From assembly GCA_947624985.1 (NCBI GenBank), contig CANQMO010000007.1, forward strand, positions 1 to 64,000: a DNA stretch of 64,000 bases, written 5' to 3'. The position numbers and the translations under genes are program-made. This document shows positions 19,758-28,872 of the stretch, piece after piece. The notes under the pieces are model-generated. The model was not told the DNA's origin, searched no databases, and worked only from the letters and a program-made list of their open reading frames with translations. This stretch comes from an uncultured Oscillospiraceae bacterium. GTDB lineage: Bacteria > Bacillota > Clostridia > Oscillospirales > Oscillospiraceae. The stretch's first letter is position 1; every line of letters begins with the position of its first letter.

Positions 19758-20201
19758 TCATGCTTCATCGTCCGCCGCTTTTTGCGCGCAGGGCCGCTCC
19801 GGCGGAAGATATTTGACAACGGCCTCGCCGTCGGCCACGGTCTGGCCCCGCTGGTTCACGCAGACGGTCTCCAGCCGGTATATCCCCTTGGCGGGATCGA
19901 TGACGTCCAGGACCGTGACGGTGGCGGTGACGGTGTCCCCGATCTTCACAGGGGCCGTGAAGTCCAGCCACTGGTGCAGATACACGGTCCCGGGACCGGG
20001 CAGGTACATGCCCAGCACCGTGGAGATCAGCCCGGCGGGAAGGATGGAGTGAGCGATGCGCTCCCCAAAGGGGCTCCTGGCGGCCTCCTCCGCGTTCACA
20101 TGCAGGGGGTTCATATCCCCGGTGGCCCCGGCGATGGCGTATATGTCCCACTCGGAGACCGTCTTGGAGAAGCTGGCGCTCCGGCCCGGTTGCAGCGTCA
20201 T
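19758..20201 (-). CDS. MaoC-like (R)-specific enoyl-CoA hydratase
   Basis: 147 residues from ATG 20201, which has GGAGGT eight bases upstream; the longer reading from 20222 overlaps the previous gene. Hot-dog fold hydratase with the catalytic motif ATGDMNPLH (Asp and His) near residue 30. It ends in a charged tail. The product interconverts an enoyl-CoA and an (R)-3-hydroxyacyl-CoA. It is the last gene of the recJ-rel-dtd operon, one base after the hydrolase stop. Acyl substrate unknown; a link to the butyrate pathway is possible but unproven. Confidence 0.82.
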   Translation of the reverse strand: MTLQPGRSASFSKTVSEWDIYAIAGATGDMNPLHVNAEEAARSPFGERIAHSILPAGLISTVLGMYLPGPGTVYLHQWLDFTAPVKIGDTVTATVTVLDVIDPAKGIYRLETVCVNQRGQTVADGEAVVKYLPPERPCAQKAADDEA

Positions 20202-20202
20202 G

Positions 20203-20805
20203 TCAGCATACCTCCACGGCATATTTCATGTAGTAGTTGGAACGGCGCTCCCGGTCCAGCGTGGTGGGGCTCATATGGCCCGGCCAGACCTCGTAGTCGC
20301 CGGGCAGGTCGTAAAGACGCTTCAGGCTGGCCAGCAGCGCGGACATATCCCCACCGGGCAGGTCGGTCCTGCCGCAGGAGTCCCGGAACAGAGTGTCCCC
20401 GGAGAAGATGGCGTCCTGGCATATGAGGCACACCCCGCCGGGGGTGTGGCCCGGGGTCTCCATCACCCGGAAGGTGAGGCTGCCCACAGAGAACGTGTCG
20501 CCCTCGCCGTAAAAGACGGAGCCCTTGGGCGGGTCAAAGCGGTAATCCCCCCTGCCCGTGTCCTTCCGGCTCATGCACACGGTGGCGCCGGTCTGCTCCT
20601 GCACCGCGTTCACCGCCATGGTGTGGTCAAAGTGGCCGTGGGTAAGGAAGATGTACTTGGCGGTGAGGTGGTTGTCCTCCAGGTAGTCCATAATGGTGTT
20701 GGACTCGTCGCCCGGGTCGATGACGGCGCACTGCAAGGTGTCCTCGTCGGTGACGATGTAGCAGTTGGTCTCGATCTGGCCGACGGTCAGGGTCTTTATC
20801 AGCAT
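20203..20805 (-). CDS. Metallo-beta-lactamase-fold hydrolase (glyoxalase II-like)
   Basis: 200 residues from ATG 20805. The metal-binding motif THGHFDH lies near residue 60, followed by His in ETPGHTPG, Asp in FSGDTLF and the terminal VWPGH. This is the small single-domain type often called hydroxyacylglutathione hydrolase-like; the exact thioester substrate is unknown. Its start nearly abuts the dtd stop, a common arrangement next to rel and dtd in Firmicutes. Confidence 0.88.
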   Translation of the reverse strand: MLIKTLTVGQIETNCYIVTDEDTLQCAVIDPGDESNTIMDYLEDNHLTAKYIFLTHGHFDHTMAVNAVQEQTGATVCMSRKDTGRGDYRFDPPKGSVFYGEGDTFSVGSLTFRVMETPGHTPGGVCLICQDAIFSGDTLFRDSCGRTDLPGGDMSALLASLKRLYDLPGDYEVWPGHMSPTTLDRERRSNYYMKYAVEVC

Positions 20806-20807
20806 GT

Positions 20808-21254
20808 TTATAGCTCCTTCGTATCCAATAGGATGGTGACGGGTCCGTCGTTCTGGCTGAATACCTGCATGTCCGCGCCGAACACGCCGGTCTGCACGGT
20901 GAAGCCCCGGTCCCGGCACAGGCGTATGACCTGCTCGTACAGGGGCACGGCCTGTTCGGGCCGGGCGGCCAGGGTGAAGCCGGGCCGGCGGCTGCGGCAG
21001 TCGGCAAAGAGGGTGAACTGGCTGATGATGAGAAGGCTGTTGGCGCCCGCGTCCGTGGGGTTCACGTTCATCTTGCCGGCGGCGTCCTCAAACACCCGCA
21101 GACCGCATATCTTGTCCGCTATCTTCTCCGCCTCCCGGGGCCCGTCGTCCACATGGACCCCCAGCAGCACCAGAAAGCCCTGGCCGATCCGGCCGTGAAC
21201 GGCTCCGTCGATCTCCACGGAGGCGTTTTTTACTCTTGTGACCACAGCGCGCAT
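20808..21254 (-). CDS. dtd: D-aminoacyl-tRNA deacylase
   Basis: 148 residues, full length. It begins MRAVVTRVKNASVEIDG and contains the family signature SQFTLFADCRSRRPGF with the catalytic Thr. The proline motif appears as NDGPVTI rather than the usual NxGPVT. It hydrolyses D-amino acids from mischarged tRNA. Three bases from the rel stop. Confidence 0.93.
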   Translation of the reverse strand: MRAVVTRVKNASVEIDGAVHGRIGQGFLVLLGVHVDDGPREAEKIADKICGLRVFEDAAGKMNVNPTDAGANSLLIISQFTLFADCRSRRPGFTLAARPEQAVPLYEQVIRLCRDRGFTVQTGVFGADMQVFSQNDGPVTILLDTKEL

Positions 21255-21257
21255 ATC

Positions 21258-23450
21258 TCACACACCTCCCCGGTTGACCTCCCGCACGCCCCGAACGGCC
21301 AGCAATTTGTTGATGATGGTCTGCAGCTCGGCGGCCTGCTTTACCTCCAGCGTGATGATGACCGTGGACAGGCCCTTGCCGGTGTCCCGGGCGGTGAGGC
21401 TGCGGACCTTGGCGTTGAGGGAGTTGAGGATGGTGGCGATGTCCATGACCAGACCGCCGCGCTCGTCGGAGGTGATGTAAAGGTCCGCGGCGTAGCTGTC
21501 GGTGATATGGTCGGCCCAGGACACGGTGATCCACCGGCCCTTGTCCTCGTCCCGGCGGTAGTTCACGCAGTCCCGCCGGTGGATGGACACGCCCAGCCCC
21601 CGGGTGATGAAGCCGATGATGGGGTCCCCGGGCACCGGCGTGCAGCAGCGGGAGAATTTGATGAGGCAGTTGTCCAGCCCCTCCACCAGCACGCCCTGGA
21701 CGGCCTTCAGCTCCTTTTGCTGGCGGCGGTCGGCCCGCTCCTGCATTTTGTCCAGCTCCGTCTTGCGGCTGGCGGAGCGGTTGCGGACGATCTCGTCCCG
21801 GATACGGCCTACCGCGTGGGAGGCGGTCATGCCCCCGTAGCCGATGGAGGCGTATATGTCGTCCATGTCCATGACGGCCATCCGCTTCAGGATGAGGGGG
21901 ACCATCTCCGGGTCCGTCACGTCCGCCATGGAAAGGCCCGCCCGCCGGGCCTCGGCCTCGAACATCTCCCTGCCCTGGACGATGTTCTCCTCCCGGCGCT
22001 CCCGCTTGAACCACTGCTTGATCTTGGAGCGGGCCTCGCCGCTTTTGGCGATGTTCAGCCAGTCCCGGCTGGGGCCGGTGGAGCCGTGGGAGGTGATGAT
22101 GCTGACGATGTCCCCGTTTTGCAGGGGGTAGGCGATGGGCACGATACGGCCGTTGACCTTGGCGCCGGTCATGGAGTTGCCCACGGCGGAGTGGATGGCA
22201 TAGGCAAAGTCGATGGGCGTGGCCCCGGCGGGCAGGCTCTTCACGTCTCCGTTGGGGGTGAAGACGAACACCTCGTCGTCGAACAGGTCCATTTTGAGGT
22301 CGTGGTAGAAATCCTGTACGTCGCCGGAGTCCTGCTGGGTCTCCAGAAGCCGGCGTATCCAGGCGAATTTCTCCTCGTCGCCCACCTTGGAGCCCACGCC
22401 GCCGGATTTGTACTTCCAGTGGGCGGCCACGCCGTATTCCGCCGTCATGTGCATTTGCCAGGTGCGTATCTGCACCTCGAAGGGTATGCCCTCCGTGCCG
22501 ATGACGGTGGTGTGCAGGCTCTGGTAGTTATTGGGCTTGGGGGTGGAGATGTAGTCCTTGAACCGCCCCGGCACCGGGCGGAACATCTCATGGATGATCC
22601 CCAGAGCGTTGTAGCAGTCGGCCAGGTCGTTCACGATCACCCGGAAGGCGCACAGGTCGAATATCTCCTCCACGCTCAGGTGCTGGGCGTACATCTTCCG
22701 GTATATGCTGTAAATGTGCTTCAGCCGGCCGTACACCTTGCAGGCGATACCCTCCCGCTCCATGCGCTGGCTGATACGCTCCTCCATGGAGGCGATGAAC
22801 TGCTCGAACACATCCCGGCGCTTGTCCAGAATGCTGGTGATCTCCCGGTAGCCCACCGGGTCCAGGTATAAAAGCGCCAGGTCCTCCAGCTCGTCCTTCA
22901 TCTTCTCCACGCCCAGCCGGTGGGCGATGGGGGCGTAGATCTCCATGGTCTCCCGGGACTTGGAGAGCTGTTTCTCCGGGCTCTGGAATTCCATGGTCCG
23001 CATGTTGTGCAGCCGGTCCGCCAGCTTGATGAGGATGACCCGGATGTCCTTGGCCATGGCCATGAGCATTTTGCGGAGGTTCTCCATCTGGGTCTCCTCC
23101 AGCGTGCTGTACTGGACCCGTGTCAGCTTGGTGACCCCCTCCACGATGTCCGCCACGTCGGCGCCGAACTGCCGCTCCAGTTCCTCGTGGGTGGCGTCCG
23201 TATCCTCCAGCACGTCGTGCAGGAGGGCGGCCATGATGGACTCGTCGTCCAGACCCATCTCCCCGGCGATCTTCGCCGCGGCGATGGCGTGGGTGACATA
23301 GGGGGAGCCGTCCCGCCGCTTCTGGCCGGCGTGGGCGGTCACGGCGAAGTCAAAGGCTTTCCGTATGCGCGCCAGATCCGCGCCGGTGCCGTTTTCTTCC
23401 AGCACCGCCGCGAGCTCCGCAAACGCTTTGTCAGGCGAAAACTCTGCCAT
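21258..23450 (-). CDS. rel: Bifunctional (p)ppGpp synthetase/hydrolase
   Basis: 730 residues with all Rel domains. HD hydrolase: HAGQKRRDGSPYVTH and ALLHDVLEDTDA near residues 75-85. Synthetase: RFKDYISTPKPNNYQSLHTT near residue 300. TGS: FVFTPNGDVKSLPAGATPIDFAY. A C-terminal ACT domain follows. Both catalytic halves are intact, and the RFKD (RxKD) motif is that of bifunctional enzymes rather than the ExDD of RelA. It controls growth by making and degrading ppGpp. It lies 15 bases after recJ in the same operon. Confidence 0.95.
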   Translation of the reverse strand: MAEFSPDKAFAELAAVLEENGTGADLARIRKAFDFAVTAHAGQKRRDGSPYVTHAIAAAKIAGEMGLDDESIMAALLHDVLEDTDATHEELERQFGADVADIVEGVTKLTRVQYSTLEETQMENLRKMLMAMAKDIRVILIKLADRLHNMRTMEFQSPEKQLSKSRETMEIYAPIAHRLGVEKMKDELEDLALLYLDPVGYREITSILDKRRDVFEQFIASMEERISQRMEREGIACKVYGRLKHIYSIYRKMYAQHLSVEEIFDLCAFRVIVNDLADCYNALGIIHEMFRPVPGRFKDYISTPKPNNYQSLHTTVIGTEGIPFEVQIRTWQMHMTAEYGVAAHWKYKSGGVGSKVGDEEKFAWIRRLLETQQDSGDVQDFYHDLKMDLFDDEVFVFTPNGDVKSLPAGATPIDFAYAIHSAVGNSMTGAKVNGRIVPIAYPLQNGDIVSIITSHGSTGPSRDWLNIAKSGEARSKIKQWFKRERREENIVQGREMFEAEARRAGLSMADVTDPEMVPLILKRMAVMDMDDIYASIGYGGMTASHAVGRIRDEIVRNRSASRKTELDKMQERADRRQQKELKAVQGVLVEGLDNCLIKFSRCCTPVPGDPIIGFITRGLGVSIHRRDCVNYRRDEDKGRWITVSWADHITDSYAADLYITSDERGGLVMDIATILNSLNAKVRSLTARDTGKGLSTVIITLEVKQAAELQTIINKLLAVRGVREVNRGGV

Positions 23451-23465
23451 ATCTTCGTTCTTCCT

Positions 23466-25475
23466 TTATTGCACGGCGTTGGGCTGTGCGCCGTCGCCGA
23501 ATTGCGCTTTCCAGGTGGGGGAGCGGTCCAGATCCGTCTTTTCCGTCCAGGCGACGAGCGCCAGGTCCACATTCTCTCCGTCCAGCCGGACGGTCGCCAG
23601 ACCGAGCTCCGACAGCACCCGCAGCCCCATGGCGATCCGGGCCGGGCGGAGAGATCCGTCCAGACCGGACAGACGGCTCAGCCGCACCTTGCAGGGGCAC
23701 CGGTCCTCCAGCGCCCGCCACAGGCGCACCAGCTCCTGCCGGGTCAGGCGCAGTCCGGCGCAGCCGCCGCTCTCCAGTATATGCCGGCAGAGGGCCTCCA
23801 GGTCCGTGGGCCGCATATCCGCTATGAGCAGCTGCACGCTCCGGCGGCCCCGGTGTTCGCTGATCTGGGGGAAAAAGGCCGCGTCCACCTCCTGGCCCGC
23901 CGCGGCGCCCAGATCGGCCAGACGCCTGCCGAACCAGACGCACTCATACCGGCGGCCGAACTTCTCCAGCGTCAGGCGCAGGTGCTTGCCGCCGCCGATG
24001 GGCGTCACGTCCGCCAGAAGCGCGTCCGTCATGCACAGGGTGGGCCGCTGGTTGCCGCTGCCGAAGGGCTCCAGAAGCTCCAGACTCTCCACGCACTCCA
24101 TGGTGAGCAGGGCCGGGTCCGCCACCAGCAGATCCGGCGTCAGCCCCTCCTCCCCGGCGGGGGGATGGGCGAGATAATACTCCCGCAGGGCCGCCCGGAA
24201 GGAGGGGATGTCCTCCCGCCGGAGATTCAGCCCCGCCGCCAGGGCGTGGCCGCCAAAGGACTCCAAATGCTCCCCGCAGGCGTCCAGCGCGTCGAACAGA
24301 TTGAACCCGCCCCAGCTGCGGCAGGAGCCCTTGCCCTTGTCGCCGTCCAGAGAGATCATCACCGTGGGCACCTGATATGCCTCCGCGAGCCTCGACGCCA
24401 CGATGCCCACAACGCCCTGGTGCCAGCCCTCCCGGGCCAGCACGATGGGGCCGTCTACGGTCTGGCCGGCCAGCATTTCCGCCGCCTCGTCCCAGATGGC
24501 CGCCTCCAGCTGCTGCCGCCGGCGGTTCATGTCGCAAAGCTCCTCCGCCAGACGGTAGGCCCGGACCGGGTCGTCCTCCAGCACCAGGTCCGCCGCGCAG
24601 TCCACCTGGCCCAGCCGTCCGGCGGCGTTGATACGGGGGGCCAGGGTGAAGCCCACCGTATTGGCGCCCAGCCGGGCGGTGTTCACCCCGGCCAGCTCCA
24701 TCAGCGCGGCCAGCCCCGGACGGGGGGCGGCGCGGAGCTTTTTAAGCCCCGCCTTCACGATGGCCCGGTTTTCCCCGACCAGGGGCATTACATCCGCCAC
24801 CGTGCCCACGGCCACCAGATCCGCGAACCGGTCCAGCATGGCCCCGCTGTCTCCGCTCAGAGCGCAGGCCAGCTTGAACGCCACGCCCACGCCGGCCAGC
24901 GCCCGGCCCGTCTCCGGTCCGTCCGCGCGCTTGGGGTCCACCACCGCCACTGCGGCCGGCAGCTCAGCCTGACACTCGTGATGGTCGGTGATAATCATGT
25001 CCACGCCCCGCTCCGCCGCGTAGGCCGTCTCTCTGACGGCGGTGATGCCGCAGTCCACCGTGATGATGAGCCCGGCGCCCCGGGCCCGGAGGACGTCGAT
25101 GGCGCCGGTGTTGACGCCGTAGCCCTCCGCCAGCCGGTCGGGGATGTAGCGCAGGACGCGCACGCCCTCGCCGCGCAGATACTCCGTCAAAAGACAGGTG
25201 GCGGTGATACCGTCCACGTCATAGTCGCCGTAAACGGCCACCGTCTCGCCCCGGTCCACGGCCCGGCGGATACGCCGGACGGCGGCGTCCATATCCGGGA
25301 GGAGAAAGGGGTCCTCCGGCTCCTGGGTCCCGGCCTCCAGAAAGACGCGGGCCCCCTCTGCCGTGACCACGCCCCGGACCGCCAGCACCGCCGCCAGAAG
25401 CGGCGTACAACCGGCCTGAAGCAGCTGCTCCGGCACGGTGGCTGCCTCGGGGATATTCCATATTCTTTCCTTCAT
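23466..25475 (-). CDS. recJ: Single-stranded-DNA-specific exonuclease RecJ
   Basis: 669 residues from ATG 25475; an in-frame GTG at 25493 would add six residues and neither start has a strong ribosome site. DHH-family motifs are complete: AVYGDYDVDGITAT, TVDCGITAV, ITDHHE, and in DHHA1 FGGHALAAGLNL. It degrades 5' single-stranded ends in recombination and repair. First gene of the operon, about 35 bases from the predicted transcription start. Confidence 0.93.
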   Translation of the reverse strand: MKERIWNIPEAATVPEQLLQAGCTPLLAAVLAVRGVVTAEGARVFLEAGTQEPEDPFLLPDMDAAVRRIRRAVDRGETVAVYGDYDVDGITATCLLTEYLRGEGVRVLRYIPDRLAEGYGVNTGAIDVLRARGAGLIITVDCGITAVRETAYAAERGVDMIITDHHECQAELPAAVAVVDPKRADGPETGRALAGVGVAFKLACALSGDSGAMLDRFADLVAVGTVADVMPLVGENRAIVKAGLKKLRAAPRPGLAALMELAGVNTARLGANTVGFTLAPRINAAGRLGQVDCAADLVLEDDPVRAYRLAEELCDMNRRRQQLEAAIWDEAAEMLAGQTVDGPIVLAREGWHQGVVGIVASRLAEAYQVPTVMISLDGDKGKGSCRSWGGFNLFDALDACGEHLESFGGHALAAGLNLRREDIPSFRAALREYYLAHPPAGEEGLTPDLLVADPALLTMECVESLELLEPFGSGNQRPTLCMTDALLADVTPIGGGKHLRLTLEKFGRRYECVWFGRRLADLGAAAGQEVDAAFFPQISEHRGRRSVQLLIADMRPTDLEALCRHILESGGCAGLRLTRQELVRLWRALEDRCPCKVRLSRLSGLDGSLRPARIAMGLRVLSELGLATVRLDGENVDLALVAWTEKTDLDRSPTWKAQFGDGAQPNAVQ

Positions 25476-25515
25476 GCTCAGCGTTGATCTCACTTAATTA
25501 TTATTAATTAAACTG

Positions 25516-25544
25516 ATTATACGCCATTTGCCGCCGCTTTGCAA
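25516..25544 (-). promoter_or_regulatory. Promoter of the recJ-rel-dtd operon
   Basis: Minus strand TTGCAA (25539-25544), 17 bases, TATAAT (25516-25521). Confidence 0.78.
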
Positions 25545-25663
25545 TCGGAAACCGCCCGTATCCGCCGCTTTTGGACGGATTTCCCTTGCCCGCCGCGGAG
25601 GCCGGGCGTATGGGCCGGTTTTTCCGGAGGGACAATAGCAACGGACGGGCGCGCGTTTCCCTC

Positions 25664-25692
25664 TTGCGCGACAGGGGGAATCGTGGTATAGT
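25664..25692 (+). promoter_or_regulatory. Promoter of the SGNH-DUF4358 pair
   Basis: TTGCGC (25664-25669), 17 bases, TATAGT (25687-25692). Between this and the recJ promoter (25545-25663) nothing else is visible. Confidence 0.65.
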
Positions 25693-25757
25693 ACCGGTAG
25701 ACATAAAATGACATAATCTGCAACCGTACGGTCATGCGTTTTATGAGGAGAGATCAT

Positions 25758-26657
25758 ATGAGACATAAAACAGTCGCTCTGATCCTGATAGGGTTGAGCG
25801 TGGTGCTGGCGTGTGCGGCGGTGGTGGTGCTGAGAGTGCGGATGCTGTCCGGCGGCCCTGAGGCCGTGGACGTCACGGCGGTCACGCCCGCCGACTATGC
25901 GGCGGCACAGCCTGCCCCGGACCAGACGCCCACGCCGGAGCCTACGGCCACGCCGGAGCCTACGGCCACGCCGGAGCCCACGGAAACGCCCTGGGCGGGG
26001 CCTCTGGTGAAGGAGCAGTCCGTGCCGGTCCCGGCGGCCTATTTCGCCGACGCGGGTTTTCTGGGCAATTCGGTCCTGTCCGGCCTGTGGCTTTACAACA
26101 ACGACCTGCTGCTGCCCTCCGACCCCACCCACTGGTTCTGGCAGGACAGTCTGACCATCATGGGCGCGTCTCCCTATGCGGCCCAGATGGCGGCCTATGA
26201 CTTCGGCAAAATCTATATCGAGTTCGGTATCAACGAGCTCACCTATGACCAGAGCACCTTGCAGGAGGCCTTCAACACCGTGATCGACCAGCTACAGGCC
26301 GATCACCCCAACGCCATCATCTATCTCATGAGCGTCACACCGGTGAGCCAGTACTGCGACGCCAACCTGTCCATAAAACAGAGCGCGGTCATGGCCTTCA
26401 ACAACATGCTCCAGACCATCGCGGCCGAGCAGCATGTGTGGTATCTGGACGTGTACCCCGTCCTGTGCGGGCCGGATGGCTTTTTGCCCTCGGACGTGAC
26501 GCCGGACGGCGTGCACTTCAACCCCGCCCACTACCAGCTCTGGCTGGACTATCTGACCACCCACTACGTCCCCGACGGCAGAGAGTACGCCGTCCCGCAG
26601 ACGGAGGCGCCGGCGGAAGACGCGGGAGATACTGTGACGGACGCCCCCGCCGCCTGA
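25758..26657 (+). CDS. Membrane-anchored SGNH/GDSL-type hydrolase
   Basis: 299 residues from ATG 25758 (GAGGAG seven bases upstream). It has an N-terminal membrane anchor (residues 6-26), then a PTPEPTATPEPT linker encoded by three 18-bp repeats (25931 onward), then an SGNH fold. Block I is FLGNSVLSG with Ser105, block III EFGINEL at 155, and block V PDGVHF with Asp250 and His253. The block-III Asn of GxND is kept (GIN). Extracytoplasmic esterase or O-acyltransferase partner is likely. Pairing with the DUF4358 lipoprotein suggests envelope polymer modification (inference). Confidence 0.82.
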   Translation: MRHKTVALILIGLSVVLACAAVVVLRVRMLSGGPEAVDVTAVTPADYAAAQPAPDQTPTPEPTATPEPTATPEPTETPWAGPLVKEQSVPVPAAYFADAGFLGNSVLSGLWLYNNDLLLPSDPTHWFWQDSLTIMGASPYAAQMAAYDFGKIYIEFGINELTYDQSTLQEAFNTVIDQLQADHPNAIIYLMSVTPVSQYCDANLSIKQSAVMAFNNMLQTIAAEQHVWYLDVYPVLCGPDGFLPSDVTPDGVHFNPAHYQLWLDYLTTHYVPDGREYAVPQTEAPAEDAGDTVTDAPAA

Positions 26658-26700
26658 GGCGGGGCCCCTATATAGAAACGACAGGAGAGAGGAAAACACC

Positions 26701-27171
26701 ATGAAAAAAATCGTTATCTGCATGATCGTGCTGGGCCTGGTACTGACTTTGACCGCCTGTGGCGGCGGCGGGAGCAAGAAGGACGTGGATCTGGACGCTC
26801 TGGCCAGTGAGCTGACGGCCAGCGCCGCCTTCACCATGGACATGGGCCAGTACGCCATGCAGCCGGAGCTGGCGGCACCCACCTACGGCTACGACGCCGC
26901 GGATGTGGCCAGCGCGAAGTTTTTCTACAACAACGGCTCCGCCGAGGAGATCTTCCTGGCCCAGGCCTCCGATGAGGAGGCGGCGGCGAGGCTGGAGCAG
27001 CTTTGCGAGGACCGGACCGCCAATCAGCAGACCGTGCTGTCGAGCTATAACCCCGACGCCATCCCCCGGCTGCAAAACGCCGTCATCGCCCGAAGCGGGG
27101 TCTATGTGGCGCTGGTGGTGGCCAATGACGCCGCCGCGGCCCAGACCGTCGTGGACAAGTATATGAAGTAA
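26701..27171 (+). CDS. DUF4358-type lipoprotein
   Basis: 156 residues. Type II signal peptide with lipobox LTAC at residues 17-20, followed by a Gly-rich linker and a compact domain with the pattern KFFYNNGSAEEIFLAQASDEEAA and the terminal VVANDAAAAQTVVDKYMK seen in DUF4358. Function unknown. It follows the SGNH gene by 43 bases with its own GGAGAGAGG site, and homologues commonly neighbour SGNH proteins. Confidence 0.78.
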   Translation: MKKIVICMIVLGLVLTLTACGGGGSKKDVDLDALASELTASAAFTMDMGQYAMQPELAAPTYGYDAADVASAKFFYNNGSAEEIFLAQASDEEAAARLEQLCEDRTANQQTVLSSYNPDAIPRLQNAVIARSGVYVALVVANDAAAAQTVVDKYMK

Positions 27172-27188
27172 ACGTCGAAAAAACGCAG

Positions 27189-27222
27189 GGCAGCGGCTCT
27201 CTCGCCGGAGGGGGCCGCTGCC
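27189..27222 (+). terminator. Hairpin after the DUF4358 gene
   Basis: Nine-base-pair stem (27189-27197 with 27214-27222) enclosing a smaller stem; only a weak T run follows. Confidence 0.5.
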
Positions 27223-27249
27223 TGTTCGCGTCATGGGCCTGTTTCCCTC

Positions 27250-27278
27250 TTGACGGAGAGGCGGATATGTGGTATCCT
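27250..27278 (+). promoter_or_regulatory. Promoter of the ABC importer operon
   Basis: TTGACG (27250-27255), 17 bases, TATCCT (27273-27278). Confidence 0.65.
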
Positions 27279-27330
27279 CATGCCGCCAAGAGAAAATTTA
27301 ATATCGGAGCCAAAAAGGAGAATCATCACT

Positions 27331-28872
27331 ATGACAAAACGTATTCTCACTCTTGCGTTGGCAGTCGTTATGACGGCGGCACTCTTCATCGGAGGCGGCC
27401 AGTCAGCATTGGCTGCCGGGACCGGCTCCACCGGCGATGCCGCCGGCGGTGCGATCACCGTCGGTATCGCCTCAGACCTGGACAGCAGTCTTGACCCACA
27501 CGTATCTTCGTCGTTGGCAGGAACCAGAGAAGTCCTATTCAACATCTATGAAGGGCTCACCAAGCCCGACACACAAGGAAATCTCGTCCCCGCCGTCGCC
27601 GAAAGCTACGCCGTCAATGACACCGCAGACGAATACACCTTCACCCTCCGTGAGGGCGTGCGGTTTCATAACGGACAGGAGGTCACGGTCGGGGATATCG
27701 TTTATTCTCTGACCCGCGCTGCCGGTCTGGAGACGGGCGAGCCGCTGGTGGCCACCCTGGCGGGTGTCGCCTCTGTGGAAGCCGTTGACGACAGGACCGT
27801 CGTCGTCACCCTCTCCGCGCCCGACGCGGAGTTCATCGCCTACACCACGGTCGCCATCATCCCCGAGGGAAGCGACCCCGCCGACGGGATCGTGGGAACG
27901 GGCCCCTTCAAATTCGTCTCCCGTTCTCCCCAGGGGAACATCGTCATGGAGCGCTTTGACGAGTACTGGGGCGAGCCGGCCAAGTGCGCGAAGGTCACCT
28001 TCGAGGTCATCGAGGACGGCCAGACCATGGTCATGAGCCTGCGCTCCGGCGCCATCGATCTGGCGGCCCATCTGGAGGCCAGCCAGGTGGCGGAGCTGAA
28101 GGCCGCGGCGGACCTGAACGTGCTGGAGGGGAACATGAATCTGGTGCAGGCGCTGTATCTGAACAACGCCCGGCCCCCCTTCGACGACGCCCGGGTCCGG
28201 CAGGCGCTGTGCTACGCCGTCGACAAGCAGACGGTCATCGACCTGGCCGGGGACGGCCACGGCACGCCGCTGGGCAGCAGCATGTACCCGGCCTTCGGCA
28301 AATACTTTGACGACAGTCTCACGAACCGTTATGAGAGCGATCTGGATAAGGCCCGCGATCTCTTGGCCGAGGCGGGCTACGGTCCGGACGATCCTCTGCG
28401 GTTCACCATCGCCGTCGTGTCCGCCTACACCCCCCATGTGAACACCGCGCAGGTGATCGTGGAGCTGCTGCGGCAGGTAGGCGTGGAAGCGGAGATCAGG
28501 CAGATGGAGAATGCCGCCTGGTATTCCGACGTGTATCAGGGCCGGGACTTTGACGCCACCATCACCGGTATGGACGCGTCCACGCTCACGGCGTCGGCGC
28601 TGCTGGCCCGGTTCGTCAGCGACAACCCCAAGAACTTCATCGGCTTTGACAGCGCCGACTACGACGCGGCCTACGCCGCCGCCGTGGGCACCACCGACGA
28701 CGCGGAGCAGACGGCGAAGTTCAAAGAGTGCGAGGCCATCCTGGCCGAGGACGCCGCCAATGTGTATATCCAGGACCTGGCGGACTTTGTGGTGACCCAG
28801 GCGGACATCGAAGGCTACCAGTTCTATCCCCTGTATGTCATGGACCTGTCCACGGTGTACCGGGCCGGGTAA
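27331..28872 (+). CDS. ABC transporter solute-binding protein, peptide/nickel family
   Basis: 513 residues from ATG 27331 (AAGGAG eleven bases upstream). Signal peptide MTKRILTLALAVVMTAALF with a likely cut at ALA-AG; there is no lipobox Cys, unusual for a Gram-positive binding protein. The mature part matches family 5 (GLTKPDTQGNLVPAVAESYAV, FTLREGVRFHNGQEVTVGDIVYS). It captures peptide, nickel-chelate or similar ligand outside the membrane. First gene of a five-gene importer. Confidence 0.9.
   Translation: MTKRILTLALAVVMTAALFIGGGQSALAAGTGSTGDAAGGAITVGIASDLDSSLDPHVSSSLAGTREVLFNIYEGLTKPDTQGNLVPAVAESYAVNDTADEYTFTLREGVRFHNGQEVTVGDIVYSLTRAAGLETGEPLVATLAGVASVEAVDDRTVVVTLSAPDAEFIAYTTVAIIPEGSDPADGIVGTGPFKFVSRSPQGNIVMERFDEYWGEPAKCAKVTFEVIEDGQTMVMSLRSGAIDLAAHLEASQVAELKAAADLNVLEGNMNLVQALYLNNARPPFDDARVRQALCYAVDKQTVIDLAGDGHGTPLGSSMYPAFGKYFDDSLTNRYESDLDKARDLLAEAGYGPDDPLRFTIAVVSAYTPHVNTAQVIVELLRQVGVEAEIRQMENAAWYSDVYQGRDFDATITGMDASTLTASALLARFVSDNPKNFIGFDSADYDAAYAAAVGTTDDAEQTAKFKECEAILAEDAANVYIQDLADFVVTQADIEGYQFYPLYVMDLSTVYRAG

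Noticed and set aside
22920-25487. 855-codon plus-strand open frame
   Set aside because: Antisense shadow of rel and recJ, both of which show full domain motifs.
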